NCBI RefSeq assembly: GCF_001465595.2 | Contig: NZ_CP013481.2 | Coordinates: 496,001-560,000, forward strand | Direction: 5' to 3' | DNA from: Pandoraea apista | GTDB taxonomy: Bacteria > Pseudomonadota > Gammaproteobacteria > Burkholderiales > Burkholderiaceae | Length of the DNA: 64,000 bases | Part shown: positions 17,501 through 25,615 of the stretch, piece after piece | Numbering within the stretch: the stretch's first letter is position 1 | How the letters are laid out: each line of letters opens with the position of its first letter | Translations under genes and position numbers: made by a program | Notes under the pieces: generated by a model | Seen by the model: the letters and a program-made list of their open reading frames with translations, nothing else | Databases searched by the model: none | Told to the model about the DNA's origin: nothing

Positions 17501-18497
17501 GAGCTCGCGCTACGGCAGCTACCTGCGCGGTCGCGAGGCCGTCGCTACACTCTTCCCGTCGACGGATGCCCAAGGCAATGCGATGAGCTATCAGGGCGAC
17601 ATCACGATGTTCAGCGGTATTACGGGTTCGAAGACGGTGAATGGCCAGACGGTGCCCGTCGTCACCGACGCTGGTATTCACACCAACTTCGGTGGCGACA
17701 TCCAGATGCTCAACCCGGGCGGCAAGACGATCGTCGGCGTGGAGGGCGTGCCAGCGGGCGCGGGTGCAGGCTTGATCACGCAGGGGACGGGCAACATCGA
17801 CCTGTATTCGAAGGGTTCGATCCTGCTGGGTCTGTCGCGCATCATGACAACGTTTGGGGGCAGCATCCAGGGCTGGTCGGCCGAAGGGGACATCAATGCG
17901 GGCCGAGGTTCCAAGACGACGGTGGTATACACCCCACCCAAGCGGGTCTATGACGAGATGAGCAACGTGACCATATCGCCGACTGTGCCGTCCTCTGGTG
18001 CGGGTATTGCAACGCTCAGTCCGATTCCGGAGGTGCCGGCAGGAGACGTTGACCTGGTGGCGCCGCTGGGGACGATTGATGCAGGCGAGGCAGGGATTCG
18101 GGTCTCGGGCAACGTGAACTTCGCGGCGCTGGCGGTGGTGAACGCGGCCAACGTGCAGGTGCAGGGCAAGTCGACGGGGCTGCCGGTGATGGCAAGCGTG
18201 AACGTGGGGGCGCTGACCAACGCGAGTGCGGTGGCGAGCACTGCGGCGACGGCCGCGCAGGATGCGATGTCGCGTGAGCGCGCTTCAGCACGCCAAGCCA
18301 TGTCGTCGATCTTTTCGATACGCATGCTCGGCACCGGCGGTGAGGCGGCCCCGGACAACAGGCAGGCAGACCCCCAGGCGGAGAAGCCGACCAGCTATCG
18401 GTCGAGTAGCGCGGTTCAGGTCTTGGGCGGCGCGCATCTCGGAGACTTCGCTCGCAGTCAACTGACGGAGGCTGAACGACGATCACTCGGGCTTTAA
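14523..18497 (+). pseudogene. Filamentous-haemagglutinin-family exoprotein, C-terminal remnant (5' end lost)
   Basis: 1324 codons open without a real start: the frame enters directly from the 20-bp duplication in mid-domain. The sequence is a long beta-helix-like adhesin with repeated DLTLxAGRD-type strands (GGNLTLIAGRNAG, LIQAGRDIFYQS, LLQVQAGRNLYQG) and a C-terminal region I associate with DUF3739 (QQGVFVRQVYFKELL, GRGSKTTVVYTPPKRVYDE). It ends naturally at RSLGL. Intact relatives are several thousand residues with a TPS/FHA secretion domain and signal peptide at the N-terminus, all missing here, so the product could not be secreted. Such proteins are two-partner-secretion adhesins or contact-dependent factors. 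No partner TpsB is in the window. Confidence 0.8.
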
Positions 18498-18539
18498 ACA
18501 AGATGTCGTTTTGTCTTCTGAAACGGCCCCTGGTCGGGA

Positions 18540-19802
18540 GTGCCTCGCACCAGGTTGATCTCGCACGAAGTCATCCCCGTCGCTGCCGATGAAATGGTCT
18601 CCGCATCGCCTGTCCGCGTCACATGGTCCACCCGCGGCTTCATGCGCACTCTCGGCATCGCGAAGGAACGGGGCCTAGTTGCGGGTCTGGTACACACGCA
18701 TCCGAACGCGGCAGCGTTCTTCTCCGACCAGGATGACCGAAACGAGGCGGAGCTGGCTCGGACGACGTTCAATAGGGGCGTTTCCGGCCTGGCCAGCATG
18801 GTGTTCGGCCGCGATGACGCCATCGCGGGCAGGCTCTGGACCGCACCCGGCAAGACGGTCATGGCATCCTCGATCTCGCTGGTAGGAAGCCAGATCAAGA
18901 TCGCGCGCACGGTGGCTTCGGCTGACGAAGATCAATTCCTGGCGCGGCAGGCCGCGCTCTTCGGCCAAGGGTTCAATCCAGTCGTGCGCGGGCTGCGGGT
19001 CGGTGTCGTAGGGGGCGGCGGCACGGGCAGTGCTGTCGCGATGCTATTGGCGCGGCTGGGCGTCGGCTTTCTGGGGCTGATGGACAAAGACATCATTGAT
19101 GTCACCAATCTCAACCGCGTGCATGGCTCGCGCACCACAGATGTGGCCGCCGGCTTGGCCAAGGTAGACATCCTCGCGCGCGAGATTCGCGCCGCGGGTC
19201 TCGGCACCCAGGTCGTCACCAAAGAGGAGTGGGTCGGCCATCCTGATCTGCGCGATCTACTGCGCTCCTGCGATGTGCTGTTCGGCTGTACCGACGACCA
19301 TCAGGGGCGGCTGACGCTCAACCGCCTGGCGCACTACTACGGCATCCCGTTGATCGATATCGGCCTGCGGATGCGCCCGGCACGCAGCGGCGCGGACTAC
19401 GACATGACAGGCCGCGTGTCGACGATTCGCCCTGGCAACCCTTGTCTCATGTGTTTGGGAGTGGCTGATCCGCGCCGCGCTGCGAACGAAGGACTCCGGC
19501 GCAGCGACCCGGCCGAGTTCGAGCGGCGTAAGGCGGAAGCCTATGTGGATGGTAGCGGCGACCCTGCGCCCGCCGTGGTTACGTTCACCACGGCCATCGC
19601 CTGCGCAGCCGTCGATGAGCTTATTCAGGGCCTGACCAGCTTTCGCGGCTCGGGGGGCATGACACACAACAGGATTCGCCGGTTCGACCGCGTAGAAGAT
19701 CGCGCGATGACCTGTCGACCCGTGGCTTCTTGCCCGGTTTGTGCCAGCCAGGCGAGCTGGGGGCGAGGCGATGTCAACCCATTCCTTGGCGTTATCGGAT
19801 GA
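18540..19802 (+). CDS. JAB (JAMM) peptidase-ThiF/E1-like fusion, N-terminally truncated
   Basis: 420 aa from a GTG at 18540. An N-terminal JAB/MPN deubiquitinase-like domain carries H52-x-H54-P-x6-S62-x2-D65 (VHTHPNAAAFFSDQDD). It is followed by an E1/ThiF adenylation domain with GVVGGGGTGS near 155-164, MDKDIIDVTNLNR at 181-193, and Cys-rich CLMCLG. Full-length JAB domains begin with about 40 more residues holding the catalytic Glu, absent here. The frame is open back to a TGA at 18519 (NGPWSG just before the GTG reads like domain sequence), and SFCLLK in another frame upstream suggests a frameshift. Such fusions belong to bacterial ubiquitin-like conjugation operons. The stop overlaps the next ATG (ATGA). 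Probably no longer fully functional. Confidence 0.8.
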   Translation: MPRTRLISHEVIPVAADEMVSASPVRVTWSTRGFMRTLGIAKERGLVAGLVHTHPNAAAFFSDQDDRNEAELARTTFNRGVSGLASMVFGRDDAIAGRLWTAPGKTVMASSISLVGSQIKIARTVASADEDQFLARQAALFGQGFNPVVRGLRVGVVGGGGTGSAVAMLLARLGVGFLGLMDKDIIDVTNLNRVHGSRTTDVAAGLAKVDILAREIRAAGLGTQVVTKEEWVGHPDLRDLLRSCDVLFGCTDDHQGRLTLNRLAHYYGIPLIDIGLRMRPARSGADYDMTGRVSTIRPGNPCLMCLGVADPRRAANEGLRRSDPAEFERRKAEAYVDGSGDPAPAVVTFTTAIACAAVDELIQGLTSFRGSGGMTHNRIRRFDRVEDRAMTCRPVASCPVCASQASWGRGDVNPFLGVIG

Positions 19803-20164
19803 CCGTCAAGCGAATTATCGTGCGAGCGCTGCGCCGGCTCGGGTGGCTGCGCTACGATCTGCTCGTTTATCCGGTTGCGCAGCATCCGGGCAAAAACGCC
19901 CTGCCGCCCGGAGAGCTGTGGGTGGTCATCGACACCGGCGTCAAGAAGTGGGCTTGTATGAGCTGCCCCGGCGGTTGTGGCGTACAGATATCGCTTTCCC
20001 TTAACCCGGATCGACGCCCCCGGTGGTCTGTCGAAACAGACTTCTGGGGGCGACCAACCATGTCGCCCTCTATCCACCAGCATCGAGCATGTTCATGTCA
20101 CTTCTGGGTAAAGAAGGGTGGAGTTGCCCCTGTAACTCAGGACACGTGGACACCGTTAGGTTGA
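19799..20164 (+). CDS. DUF6527 family protein, 3' end replaced by IS sequence
   Basis: 121 aa, translationally coupled to the JAB-E1 gene (ATGA at 19799-19802). Recognisable DUF6527 features are the Cys cluster C53-x2-C56-x3-C60 (CMSCPGGCG), [14 protein letters not shown] and C98-x-C100-H101 ([12 protein letters not shown]), which together could bind zinc. DUF6527 genes recur beside ThiF/E1-JAB and ubiquitin-like genes in bacteria. The final residues (from about Gln114) are encoded inside the left end of the IS element beginning at 20137, so the native C-terminus is gone, although the domain itself looks nearly whole. Molecular function unknown. Confidence 0.82.
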   Translation: MTVKRIIVRALRRLGWLRYDLLVYPVAQHPGKNALPPGELWVVIDTGVKKWACMSCPGGCGVQISLSLNPDRRPRWSVETDFWGRPTMSPSIHQHRACSCHFWVKKGGVAPVTQDTWTPLG

Positions 20165-21049
20165 TGACGCCGCTGCTCGCCTGAACTCGCGAGGCGAGCG
20201 GTATTTCAGGGCTTTGTGCGGGTGGCGCTCATTGTAATGTTCAAACGCAATGGCCAGACGCGAGAGCGCCGTTGGCGCGTCGGGCTTGTCCATATAGGCG
20301 ACGTAATTGTGCTTCATGGTCTTCACGAACGACTCAGCCATGCCATTGCTCTGCGGCGAACGTACGGGCGTGGTCAGCGGCTCCAGGCCCAGCTCGCGCG
20401 CGAAGCTGCGCGTGCGATGGTCGATGTAGGCCGAGCCGTTGTCCGTCAGCCATTCGATGGCCTGCGCCGTCTGCGTGGTGCCGAAGCGCTGCTCGACGGC
20501 CGCCAGCATCACGTCGCGCACCACGTCGCCGCTATGCCCGCCGGTCGTAGCAGCCCAGCTAATCGCTTCCCGGTCACAGCAATCCAGCGCGAACGTCACG
20601 CGCAGCGGCGTGCCATCGTCGCACCGGAACTCGAAGCCGTCCGAGCACCAGCGGGTATTGCTCCTATCCACGGCCACGCGACCGTCGTGCCGCCGCTTGT
20701 CTCGCCGCACGCCGGGACGACGCAGCAACAAATGGTGCTCACGCATGACCCGATACACGCGCTTGTGGTTGATGCACGGTGCGCCGACCATCTCGCGACT
20801 GCGGCGCAGCAGCGCCCAGATGCGCCGGTAGCCGTAGGTTGGCAGATGCGCCACGTGGCCATGGATTTCCTCGACCAGTTCCGTGTCGTCGGTGGGCTTG
20901 GCACGGCGACCGTCTTGCCAGTCAGACGAACGAGCCTGCTTCACTGCCACAACAGAGCGCGCCACGCCGAGAACTTCGCAGACCGTTTTCAATGGTCGTC
21001 CCCCGGCAGCAAGGGCGAGCGCGCAATCAGGTTTTTTGAACGGCCCCAT
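20156..21049 (-). CDS. IS3-family (IS2 group) transposase OrfB, DDE catalytic domain
   Basis: About 297 codons. It contains the IS3 retroviral-integrase-like core with D (RWCSDGFEF), D (WLTDNGSAY) and E (GMAESFVKT) and the usual [16 protein letters not shown] tail. By memory it is strikingly close to the E. coli IS2 OrfB pattern ([20 protein letters not shown]). In this family OrfB is made mainly as an OrfAB fusion by -1 frameshifting; the overlap with orfA holds an A AAA AAC heptamer. Intact, so the element may still be mobile. Confidence 0.92.
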   Translation of the reverse strand: MGPFKKPDCALALAAGGRPLKTVCEVLGVARSVVAVKQARSSDWQDGRRAKPTDDTELVEEIHGHVAHLPTYGYRRIWALLRRSREMVGAPCINHKRVYRVMREHHLLLRRPGVRRDKRRHDGRVAVDRSNTRWCSDGFEFRCDDGTPLRVTFALDCCDREAISWAATTGGHSGDVVRDVMLAAVEQRFGTTQTAQAIEWLTDNGSAYIDHRTRSFARELGLEPLTTPVRSPQSNGMAESFVKTMKHNYVAYMDKPDAPTALSRLAIAFEHYNERHPHKALKYRSPREFRRAAASST

Positions 21050-21390
21050 TCCACGGCTTCCTTCAGGATTTCGACTTCCATTGTCTTTTTCCCGAGCAGC
21101 CGTTGCAGCTCCTTGATTTCCTTGATGGCTGCAGCCAACTCCGATGCGGCCACTACGGTTTCTCCCGCTTTCACCGCCGCCAGACTGCCTTCCTGGTATT
21201 GCTTGCGCCAGCCGAACACTTGGTTCGGGTTCACGCCGTGCCGCCGGGCCACGGCTGACACCGATGCTCCCGGTGCCAGCGTCTCCTGCACGATGGCGAT
21301 TTTTTCCTGCGCCGTGCGCCGCCGACGGCGCTCCGGCTCGGTCAGAATTTCGATGGGTTCCACGTAATGACTAGGCTTACTGATAGGCAC
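20989..21390 (-). CDS. IS3-family (IS2 group) OrfA, helix-turn-helix protein
   Basis: 133 aa from a GTG at 21390. It has a transposase-8-type HTH ([38 protein letters not shown] pattern) and a leucine-zipper-like segment ([31 protein letters not shown]). It binds the IS ends and, as part of OrfAB, guides the DDE domain. Overlaps orfB by about 60 nt. Confidence 0.9.
   Translation of the reverse strand: MPISKPSHYVEPIEILTEPERRRRRTAQEKIAIVQETLAPGASVSAVARRHGVNPNQVFGWRKQYQEGSLAAVKAGETVVAASELAAAIKEIKELQRLLGKKTMEVEILKEAVEWGRSKNLIARSPLLPGDDH
21031..21037 (-). other. Programmed -1 frameshift heptamer of the IS element
   Basis: On the minus strand A AAA AAC lies in the orfA frame (codons TCA AAA AAC) within the orfA/orfB overlap. 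A -1 slip enters the orfB frame (TTC AAA AAA CCT). This is the canonical X XXY YYZ slippery type used by IS3 elements. Confidence 0.7.
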
Positions 21391-21613
21391 AAGACTATCC
21401 GTTATTTTAAGAGAGTCCTTGTGTCCTCAGATACGTGGGGCCGCTCCAAAGGGTTTGATAGAGTGGTGCCGGTAGAGACCCACCCGGCACCATGTCTAGC
21501 CGATACGCAATCGACGCTGCCGTAGGCTAAGGTGCAGCCTTTGCCAAGCTCTAGGAGAAATCCACCATCCGCTGGTCGACTGCTGTTTAGGATCAGATTC
21601 CGAATATTCGTCC

Positions 21614-21802
21614 TTGAGGTTACCGTCGCCGAACTATCCGACTCGGCACATGACCCACGGTGAGCACTACGGCGGCTGGACGCGCGTGCTCAAGGCCGCA
21701 GGTGTGTCGCACGTTGGCAGCCACGGTATCCGTCACCGGGCGAAGACCGACATTGCCAACTCGGGCTTGCCGACCAAGGTGGGTATGGAGCTCGCGGCGT
21801 GA
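21614..21802 (+). pseudogene. Tyrosine recombinase/phage integrase fragment
   Basis: About 62 codons with no credible start. HYGGWTRVLKAAGVSHVGSHGIRHRAKTDIANSGLPTKVGMELAA contains the integrase H-x-x-R box (HGIRHR) and the conserved downstream helix, but the Arg I region and the catalytic Tyr are missing. The frame stops at 21802, just where the next helix should begin. Debris of a second integrase next to the IS element, evidence of repeated insertions here. Confidence 0.65.
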
Positions 21803-21940
21803 AAGTTTGCGGTACTCGAACTGCGCTACCACAGGTTTTTGTTGGTATTTCTGTTGGTGCCGGAACAGTTTGGGGGCATTTCTGGGGGCATGAGGGAACA
21901 GGCATGCCGCCTGACACTGGCGGCACAGTTGCTCTCGAGC

Positions 21941-22168
21941 TTAAAGAACTGCTTCGAGTCCTTTCCTATCAATCAGGTTCAGCAGCTTTTGCGAAGGTCC
22001 GCTCGGTCGTTTGTCGCCGATTTCCCACTTGCACACCGTCGAGGGACTGGTATTGAGCGCGGCTGCAAGCACTGCCTGGCTTAAATGAAACCGGGCTCGC
22101 AATGCGGAAATTTTCGCGGCATCGTATTCCGGCACGGGTTCGAGGCAGAGTGCCTCGTACTTCTGCAT
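21941..22168 (-). CDS. XRE-type HTH protein (NadS/HigA-like), possibly 5'-degraded
   Basis: 75 aa from the ATG at 22168. A Cro/CI-type HTH is clear: ISALRARFHLSQAVLAAALNTSPSTVCKWEIGDKRPSGPSQKLLNLI, ending RKGLEAVL. This pattern is typical of HigA/NadS-like antitoxins and small regulators, which are usually about 100-110 aa. The frame remains open upstream to about 22280 and reads DLHRLGFIDKRK directly before the Met, which looks like genuine family sequence, but no start codon is available. The gene has therefore probably lost its 5' end or starts late. No RelE/HigB-like toxin is recognisable beside it. Confidence 0.7.
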   Translation of the reverse strand: MQKYEALCLEPVPEYDAAKISALRARFHLSQAVLAAALNTSPSTVCKWEIGDKRPSGPSQKLLNLIDRKGLEAVL

Positions 22169-22657
22169 CTTTCGCTTGTCGATAAAACCGAGGCGATGCA
22201 GATCGTGCCGACAGAAGCGCCCGGAGAAAGCGATGTCGTCATCGACGTCAAGCGAACAAAGCGATGGAGCGTCGTCGCCTCAGTCGACAACTCAGGGTCT
22301 CGCGATACGGGGAATTACAGGGGAGCCTCGCAACAGCGGCGATTATTGACATCATCACGCAAAAAATCGCCGCTGTCAGATGGATTTACGTGCATTGAGG
22401 CCGACCGGAAATGCCTACGTCACGCCTACACGTAGTCATGCGTTGCGTGTAGGGCTTCCACAGAATTCACGCAAGCATGTGATTTGATTGGCGCGCCCGA
22501 CTGGAATCGAGTCTGTGGCCCTCGGCTTCGGAGGCCAAAGTGTCAGGTCGCCCTTGATAATCATGCGTATTGATTGGTGGGCTGCTTAGCTGTGCAGGCA
22601 ACCTCAAATAGTGAGAGGCCTCTGCACTTCACGTGGAAGGCTTACTCGAAACCCTAT
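22169..22657. other. 489-nt stretch without a confirmed gene
   Basis: Apart from the in-frame 5' extension of the XRE protein (to about 22280) I see no gene. The open frame at 22085-22435 on the plus strand is antisense to the XRE region and has no domain features. The sequence just downstream of the integrase stop shows no strong hairpin. Confidence 0.4.
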
Positions 22658-24031
22658 TTACTCCGTTGCTTTCGGCGCTTGCTCAAGCACAATGCCGGCC
22701 TGATCGAGCATCCAATGCTCGATCTTGTCGTGCCACATTCGCAACATGTCCAGTGGGCGGCGCCGATAGTGCTTCTCCGCTAGCGCCGATGGTTTGTGCC
22801 CTTGAATCTGGGCGACGACGCCAACGGGGACCTCGCACCACTCGGACAATGTGCCGAACGACCTGCGTAGCCCGTGCAGCGTCACATGAGGCAGACCGGC
22901 TGCTTTGATCGCCTGGTTGTGCGCGTAGCGCGGTTCGGCGATTCGCCCCTTTTCGGCGTTGAGGCTGTGAAACACCCAGGGCGAAGGCTCCCATTTGAGT
23001 CCACAGGCTTCCAAGTTGCGCAAGCGGCGCCTGCTGGGCGGTATTTCATTGCGATGCTTCAGCTCGAGCAACAGGGCGGCTAGATAGGGGGTGAGGGGAA
23101 TCTCACGCCCGTCTTCAATCTTATCCGCGATATGGAGGCTACGCCACTGGAAATCGACATCATCCCAACGCAGTGCAGCGAGTTCTTCCCTGCGCGCCCC
23201 GGTGATGAGCAAGCCTTGCAGATACGCGGATTGCACTGGATTGTGCAAGGCGCGGACGGCGGAAAACCATGCGGCGAGCTGCTCCCTCTGCAGGCTGTCT
23301 CCTTCCTTGGTGCTGGTGCCCGGCAATGCCCCGGTGACCTTGGGAGATGTGAAGCAATCCGACGGAATAATGCCAGCGAACTTGTCCTCACCTTCGCACC
23401 ATTTTGCGAACGCCTTGAGCATGCGGAAGCCATAGGCGGCACTAGTCGGTCGAACAGGTACCTCGGCCTCTAGCCATGCACCAACCGTTTTGGCGGTGAG
23501 GTTGGAAAGCTTTAGTGCCATCAGCGAGTAAAGCGGTCCGCGCTCCGTTTTCTTACCGCCACGTTTAGCTCGACTCCCGCCAGGAGCGGTCAACTTTATA
23601 TGGTCGTTGATGTAGCCCGCAGATCTCGGCTTCTTGGTCTTCGGCGAAATCTTTGTGCGAAGGTCGTTAAGATAGTCGGCCCAAGCGTCCGCGACGGTCA
23701 CGCTTTCCCGGATCACCGCTACTCGCCTGGCCTCATGACTGGCGCGTTGCTCTGCTTTCACTTCTCGCGGGTCGTGACCGGCGTCAACGAGCGTCTGCAG
23801 CCGGCGTGCTTCTTCCTGGGCCTTGCTGATAGTCCAGCTTCGCGGGTCTCCAATGGTCAGACGGACCGTCTGTCCGTGAATCTTGCCTTGAAAAATGTAG
23901 GACTTGGCTCCGCCTGCCGTGGCGCGTAGTCCCAGACCGGGCGAAGCAGAGTCCCACAGGAATGCTTGTGTTCTACCTTCGGGGCATCGATGTGAATCTA
24001 TTCGCGCGGCAGTGAAGTTGACCTTGGCCAT
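22658..24031 (-). CDS. Tyrosine-type site-specific integrase (DUF4102/P4-like)
   Basis: 457 aa from the ATG at 24031; a TTG two codons upstream is in frame. N-terminal DUF4102-like domain (FLWDSASPGLGLRATAGGAKSYIFQGKIHGQTVRLTIG), SAM-like core-binding domain, then the catalytic domain with Arg I (ITGARREELAAL), H-x-x-R (HGLRRSF), the GHKP histidine and the Tyr in AEKHYRRRP. All catalytic positions are present, so it could be active. Its 5' end faces a 50-nt tRNA-Thr 3' half 186 nt away, the probable attachment site. Repeats at 24056-24092 lie in its promoter region. This is the likely integrase of the island that fills the left side of the window. Confidence 0.92.
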   Translation of the reverse strand: MAKVNFTAARIDSHRCPEGRTQAFLWDSASPGLGLRATAGGAKSYIFQGKIHGQTVRLTIGDPRSWTISKAQEEARRLQTLVDAGHDPREVKAEQRASHEARRVAVIRESVTVADAWADYLNDLRTKISPKTKKPRSAGYINDHIKLTAPGGSRAKRGGKKTERGPLYSLMALKLSNLTAKTVGAWLEAEVPVRPTSAAYGFRMLKAFAKWCEGEDKFAGIIPSDCFTSPKVTGALPGTSTKEGDSLQREQLAAWFSAVRALHNPVQSAYLQGLLITGARREELAALRWDDVDFQWRSLHIADKIEDGREIPLTPYLAALLLELKHRNEIPPSRRRLRNLEACGLKWEPSPWVFHSLNAEKGRIAEPRYAHNQAIKAAGLPHVTLHGLRRSFGTLSEWCEVPVGVVAQIQGHKPSALAEKHYRRRPLDMLRMWHDKIEHWMLDQAGIVLEQAPKATE

Positions 24032-24055
24032 GTTCAATCAGGGGAGGGCTGTGCT

Positions 24056-24092
24056 CTGGTTACATTGCTCCATGTAACCGTCATGTAACCAG
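24056..24092. repeat. Three ATGTAACC repeats upstream of the integrase
   Basis: GGTTACAT (24058-24065) is the inverse of ATGTAACC at 24072-24079 and again at 24083-24090. The outer pair extends to CTGGTTACAT/ATGTAACCAG. Lying just upstream of the integrase start, they may be arm-type sites for the integrase, sites for an excisionase, or an autoregulatory operator. Confidence 0.55.
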
Positions 24093-24216
24093 ATTGTGTG
24101 GTATTTGATCTATCTCGGTCAACGAAAGTATCATCGGAAATCGACGGAAAGTGCTTTATTTCATGGGTTTTCTGAGCTTCGTGTATCTCAATCAACTTCA
24201 ATGAATGAAGTGTTTT

Positions 24217-24266
24217 GGTGATTTGTAATCATCAGGTGGCGGGTTCGAGTCCTGCAGCCGGCACCA
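24217..24266 (+). other. tRNA-Thr(TGT) 3' half: probable island attachment site (attR-like)
   Basis: From the anticodon stem (GGTGA/TCATC) with loop TTTGTAA (anticodon TGT) through the T-arm GGCGGGTTCGAGTCCTGC to the acceptor end GCCGGCACCA, this is the 3' half of a tRNA-Thr. The 5' half is absent; the sequence before 24217 has no D-arm or acceptor strand. An intrinsic terminator follows directly. A 3' half plus native terminator beside an integrase is the footprint of tRNA-targeted integration. Confidence 0.8.
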
Positions 24267-24274
24267 AATACAAA

Positions 24275-24308
24275 AGCGGGCCCCAGAAATGGGGCCCGCT
24301 TTTTTTTG
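24275..24308 (+). terminator. Intrinsic terminator after the tRNA-Thr fragment
   Basis: AGCGGGCCCC (24275-24284) pairs perfectly with GGGGCCCGCT (24291-24300) around a 6-nt loop and is followed by T9. Likely the original terminator of the tRNA-Thr gene. Confidence 0.9.
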
Positions 24309-25128
24309 CTTAAACGCTGCGTGGGCTCCACAAATCCGCCGACAAGCCCCCCTTGATCACGCCGCCACGTATTGTCAGAGAAGTTCTCCGGTCTTACGAA
24401 TACGTTGAGCGGTTGATGTCAGGCCAACGCGTTTTCGGGTTCAAGCAAAATCTCTCTCGTCGGATTGCGGCTCTTGGCGCCCATAGCGAAAGGGTTGGAC
24501 GCAATCACGGTCTCCAGCGAATCCAATTTCCATTGGTTGATGATTAACCTGTGGGGGCGTCTATCTTAAGACCCTATTCCAAGGCAATTAGCTTGGGGAA
24601 GTCGTGCCAATTCGATATCACATCGCGATCTGCGTGACTGGCAACGGCGGCGATGAATTGCTTGTCGTCAGTGTCTGGCAAGGTAAAGCCTCGATGAGAG
24701 GAGCCCTGGCCCCAGATTGGATTACTCCCCCGCCCGATTCAACATCCCCGGCATCGAAGCTTGCCCACAGTTAAGGGTTTGGTGCAACAAGCGACGCAAG
24801 CTTCGTCCTTCCCCCGAATTCCCCCATGACAGGTCACCGACGACGGCGCTATGACGTCTGGCGGGCGCGGATATGGCAAGAGGTTGTCGTCTTTCAAATA
24901 GGCGACGCGAGGTGAGGAAAAGCGATGCGGTGGCGGCAGCGTTAACCTTGGGAGTCGAGACGCGTGTGCGTCACTTGCGTAGGTGTGCGAAGCTACAATG
25001 TGCTGGACAAGAAAGCGCTTCATCAAACGAGTTGCGGCGAACTATGGGAAGAGTTGCCTTTTCCCCATTTCGCAGTAGAAATCGAGGGTCGGGATCGTGC
25101 TGAGACTGCTCCCGGTTCCATTGCTTGC
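24309..25128. other. 820-nt region without a supportable intact gene
   Basis: Probably gene debris at the island edge. On the minus strand an open stretch without start codon ends at a TAG at 24574-24576 (last residues SNWHDFPKLIALE) and another ends in LEPENALA near 24430. Both have coding-like composition but no family I recognise. Nothing else seen. Confidence 0.35.
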
Positions 25129-25611
25129 ATGGATCAACTAACGGTCAGTCGAGTTGTTGCAACGCTGGCAACGTGTATCGAACACAAGGTCCGTGGAGCC
25201 AGAAGCAAAATCGATGCATCTGCCTATTACGCGGTAAAACCGTTAAGCAAGTCTGAACAAGCGTTCTTCCGGCTTCTCGATAGCAGTCTGCCAGGATGCG
25301 TGATCCTGGCTCAGGTCGACCTCAAGAGAATCGTAAGGACAAAGAAAAGAAAAAGCCGCAAGAATGTCAATTGAGTTGTTCAGTTTTCGTTGGACTACAT
25401 AACATGTAGAAATGAATTTTCCTTTGTTGCGGCCGTTGCGCTGGACGATCCTTCCCACGACCGTCAAAGGCAATGCATTTGCGACGAAAAGAAGAATGCG
25501 GTGATGATGCCCTTCGTCCGGTTCGACGCCAGACGCTATCCGTCGGAATCGGAAGTTCGAAACAATTACTCGCCGCAAGGGTGTGACGAAGTCAGGTCGA
25601 TGACGGCTTAA
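25129..25611 (+). pseudogene. DUF2726-domain protein interrupted by one in-frame TGA
   Basis: The first part (ATG at 25129) carries the DUF2726 start: AYYAVKPLSKSEQAFFRLL and PGCVILAQVDLKRIV. A TGA at 25372-25374 stops it, yet the same frame continues with VVQFSLDYITC, FVAAVALDDPSHDRQRQ, CDEKKNAV and RFDARRYPSESEVR, which is the second half of the domain, to a TAA at 25609. DUF2726 is a restriction-endonuclease-like fold often linked to nucleic-acid processing. A single nonsense change has split it. The frame is open further upstream (to 24964), so the start is uncertain. Shortly upstream of a NERD helicase. Confidence 0.75.
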
Positions 25612-25615
25612 CGAA

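Larger units (their letters stand above)
20137..21429 (-). mobile_element. IS3-family insertion sequence, IS2 group (about 1.29 kb)
   Basis: Contains overlapping orfA and orfB on the minus strand and imperfect terminal inverted repeats: 20137-20154 against the complement of 21412-21429, sharing AGGACAC and GGAC blocks. The right end begins 5'-TG when read inwards; the left end reads TC. Flanking pentamers GTAAC (20132-20136) and GATAC (21430-21434) do not match, so no target duplication is left, suggesting recombination or deletion after insertion. The left end truncates the DUF6527 gene. Confidence 0.88.

Noticed and set aside
22085..22435. 116-codon plus-strand open frame
   Set aside because: Overlaps the XRE regulator and its 5' extension antisense, no domain features.
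24217..24266. Complete functional tRNA-Thr gene
   Set aside because: The D-arm and 5' acceptor strand are absent from the sequence before 24217, so only the 3' half exists.
24353..24547. 64-codon open frame after the tRNA fragment
   Set aside because: No family features, no ribosome site; kept only as possible debris in the gap description.
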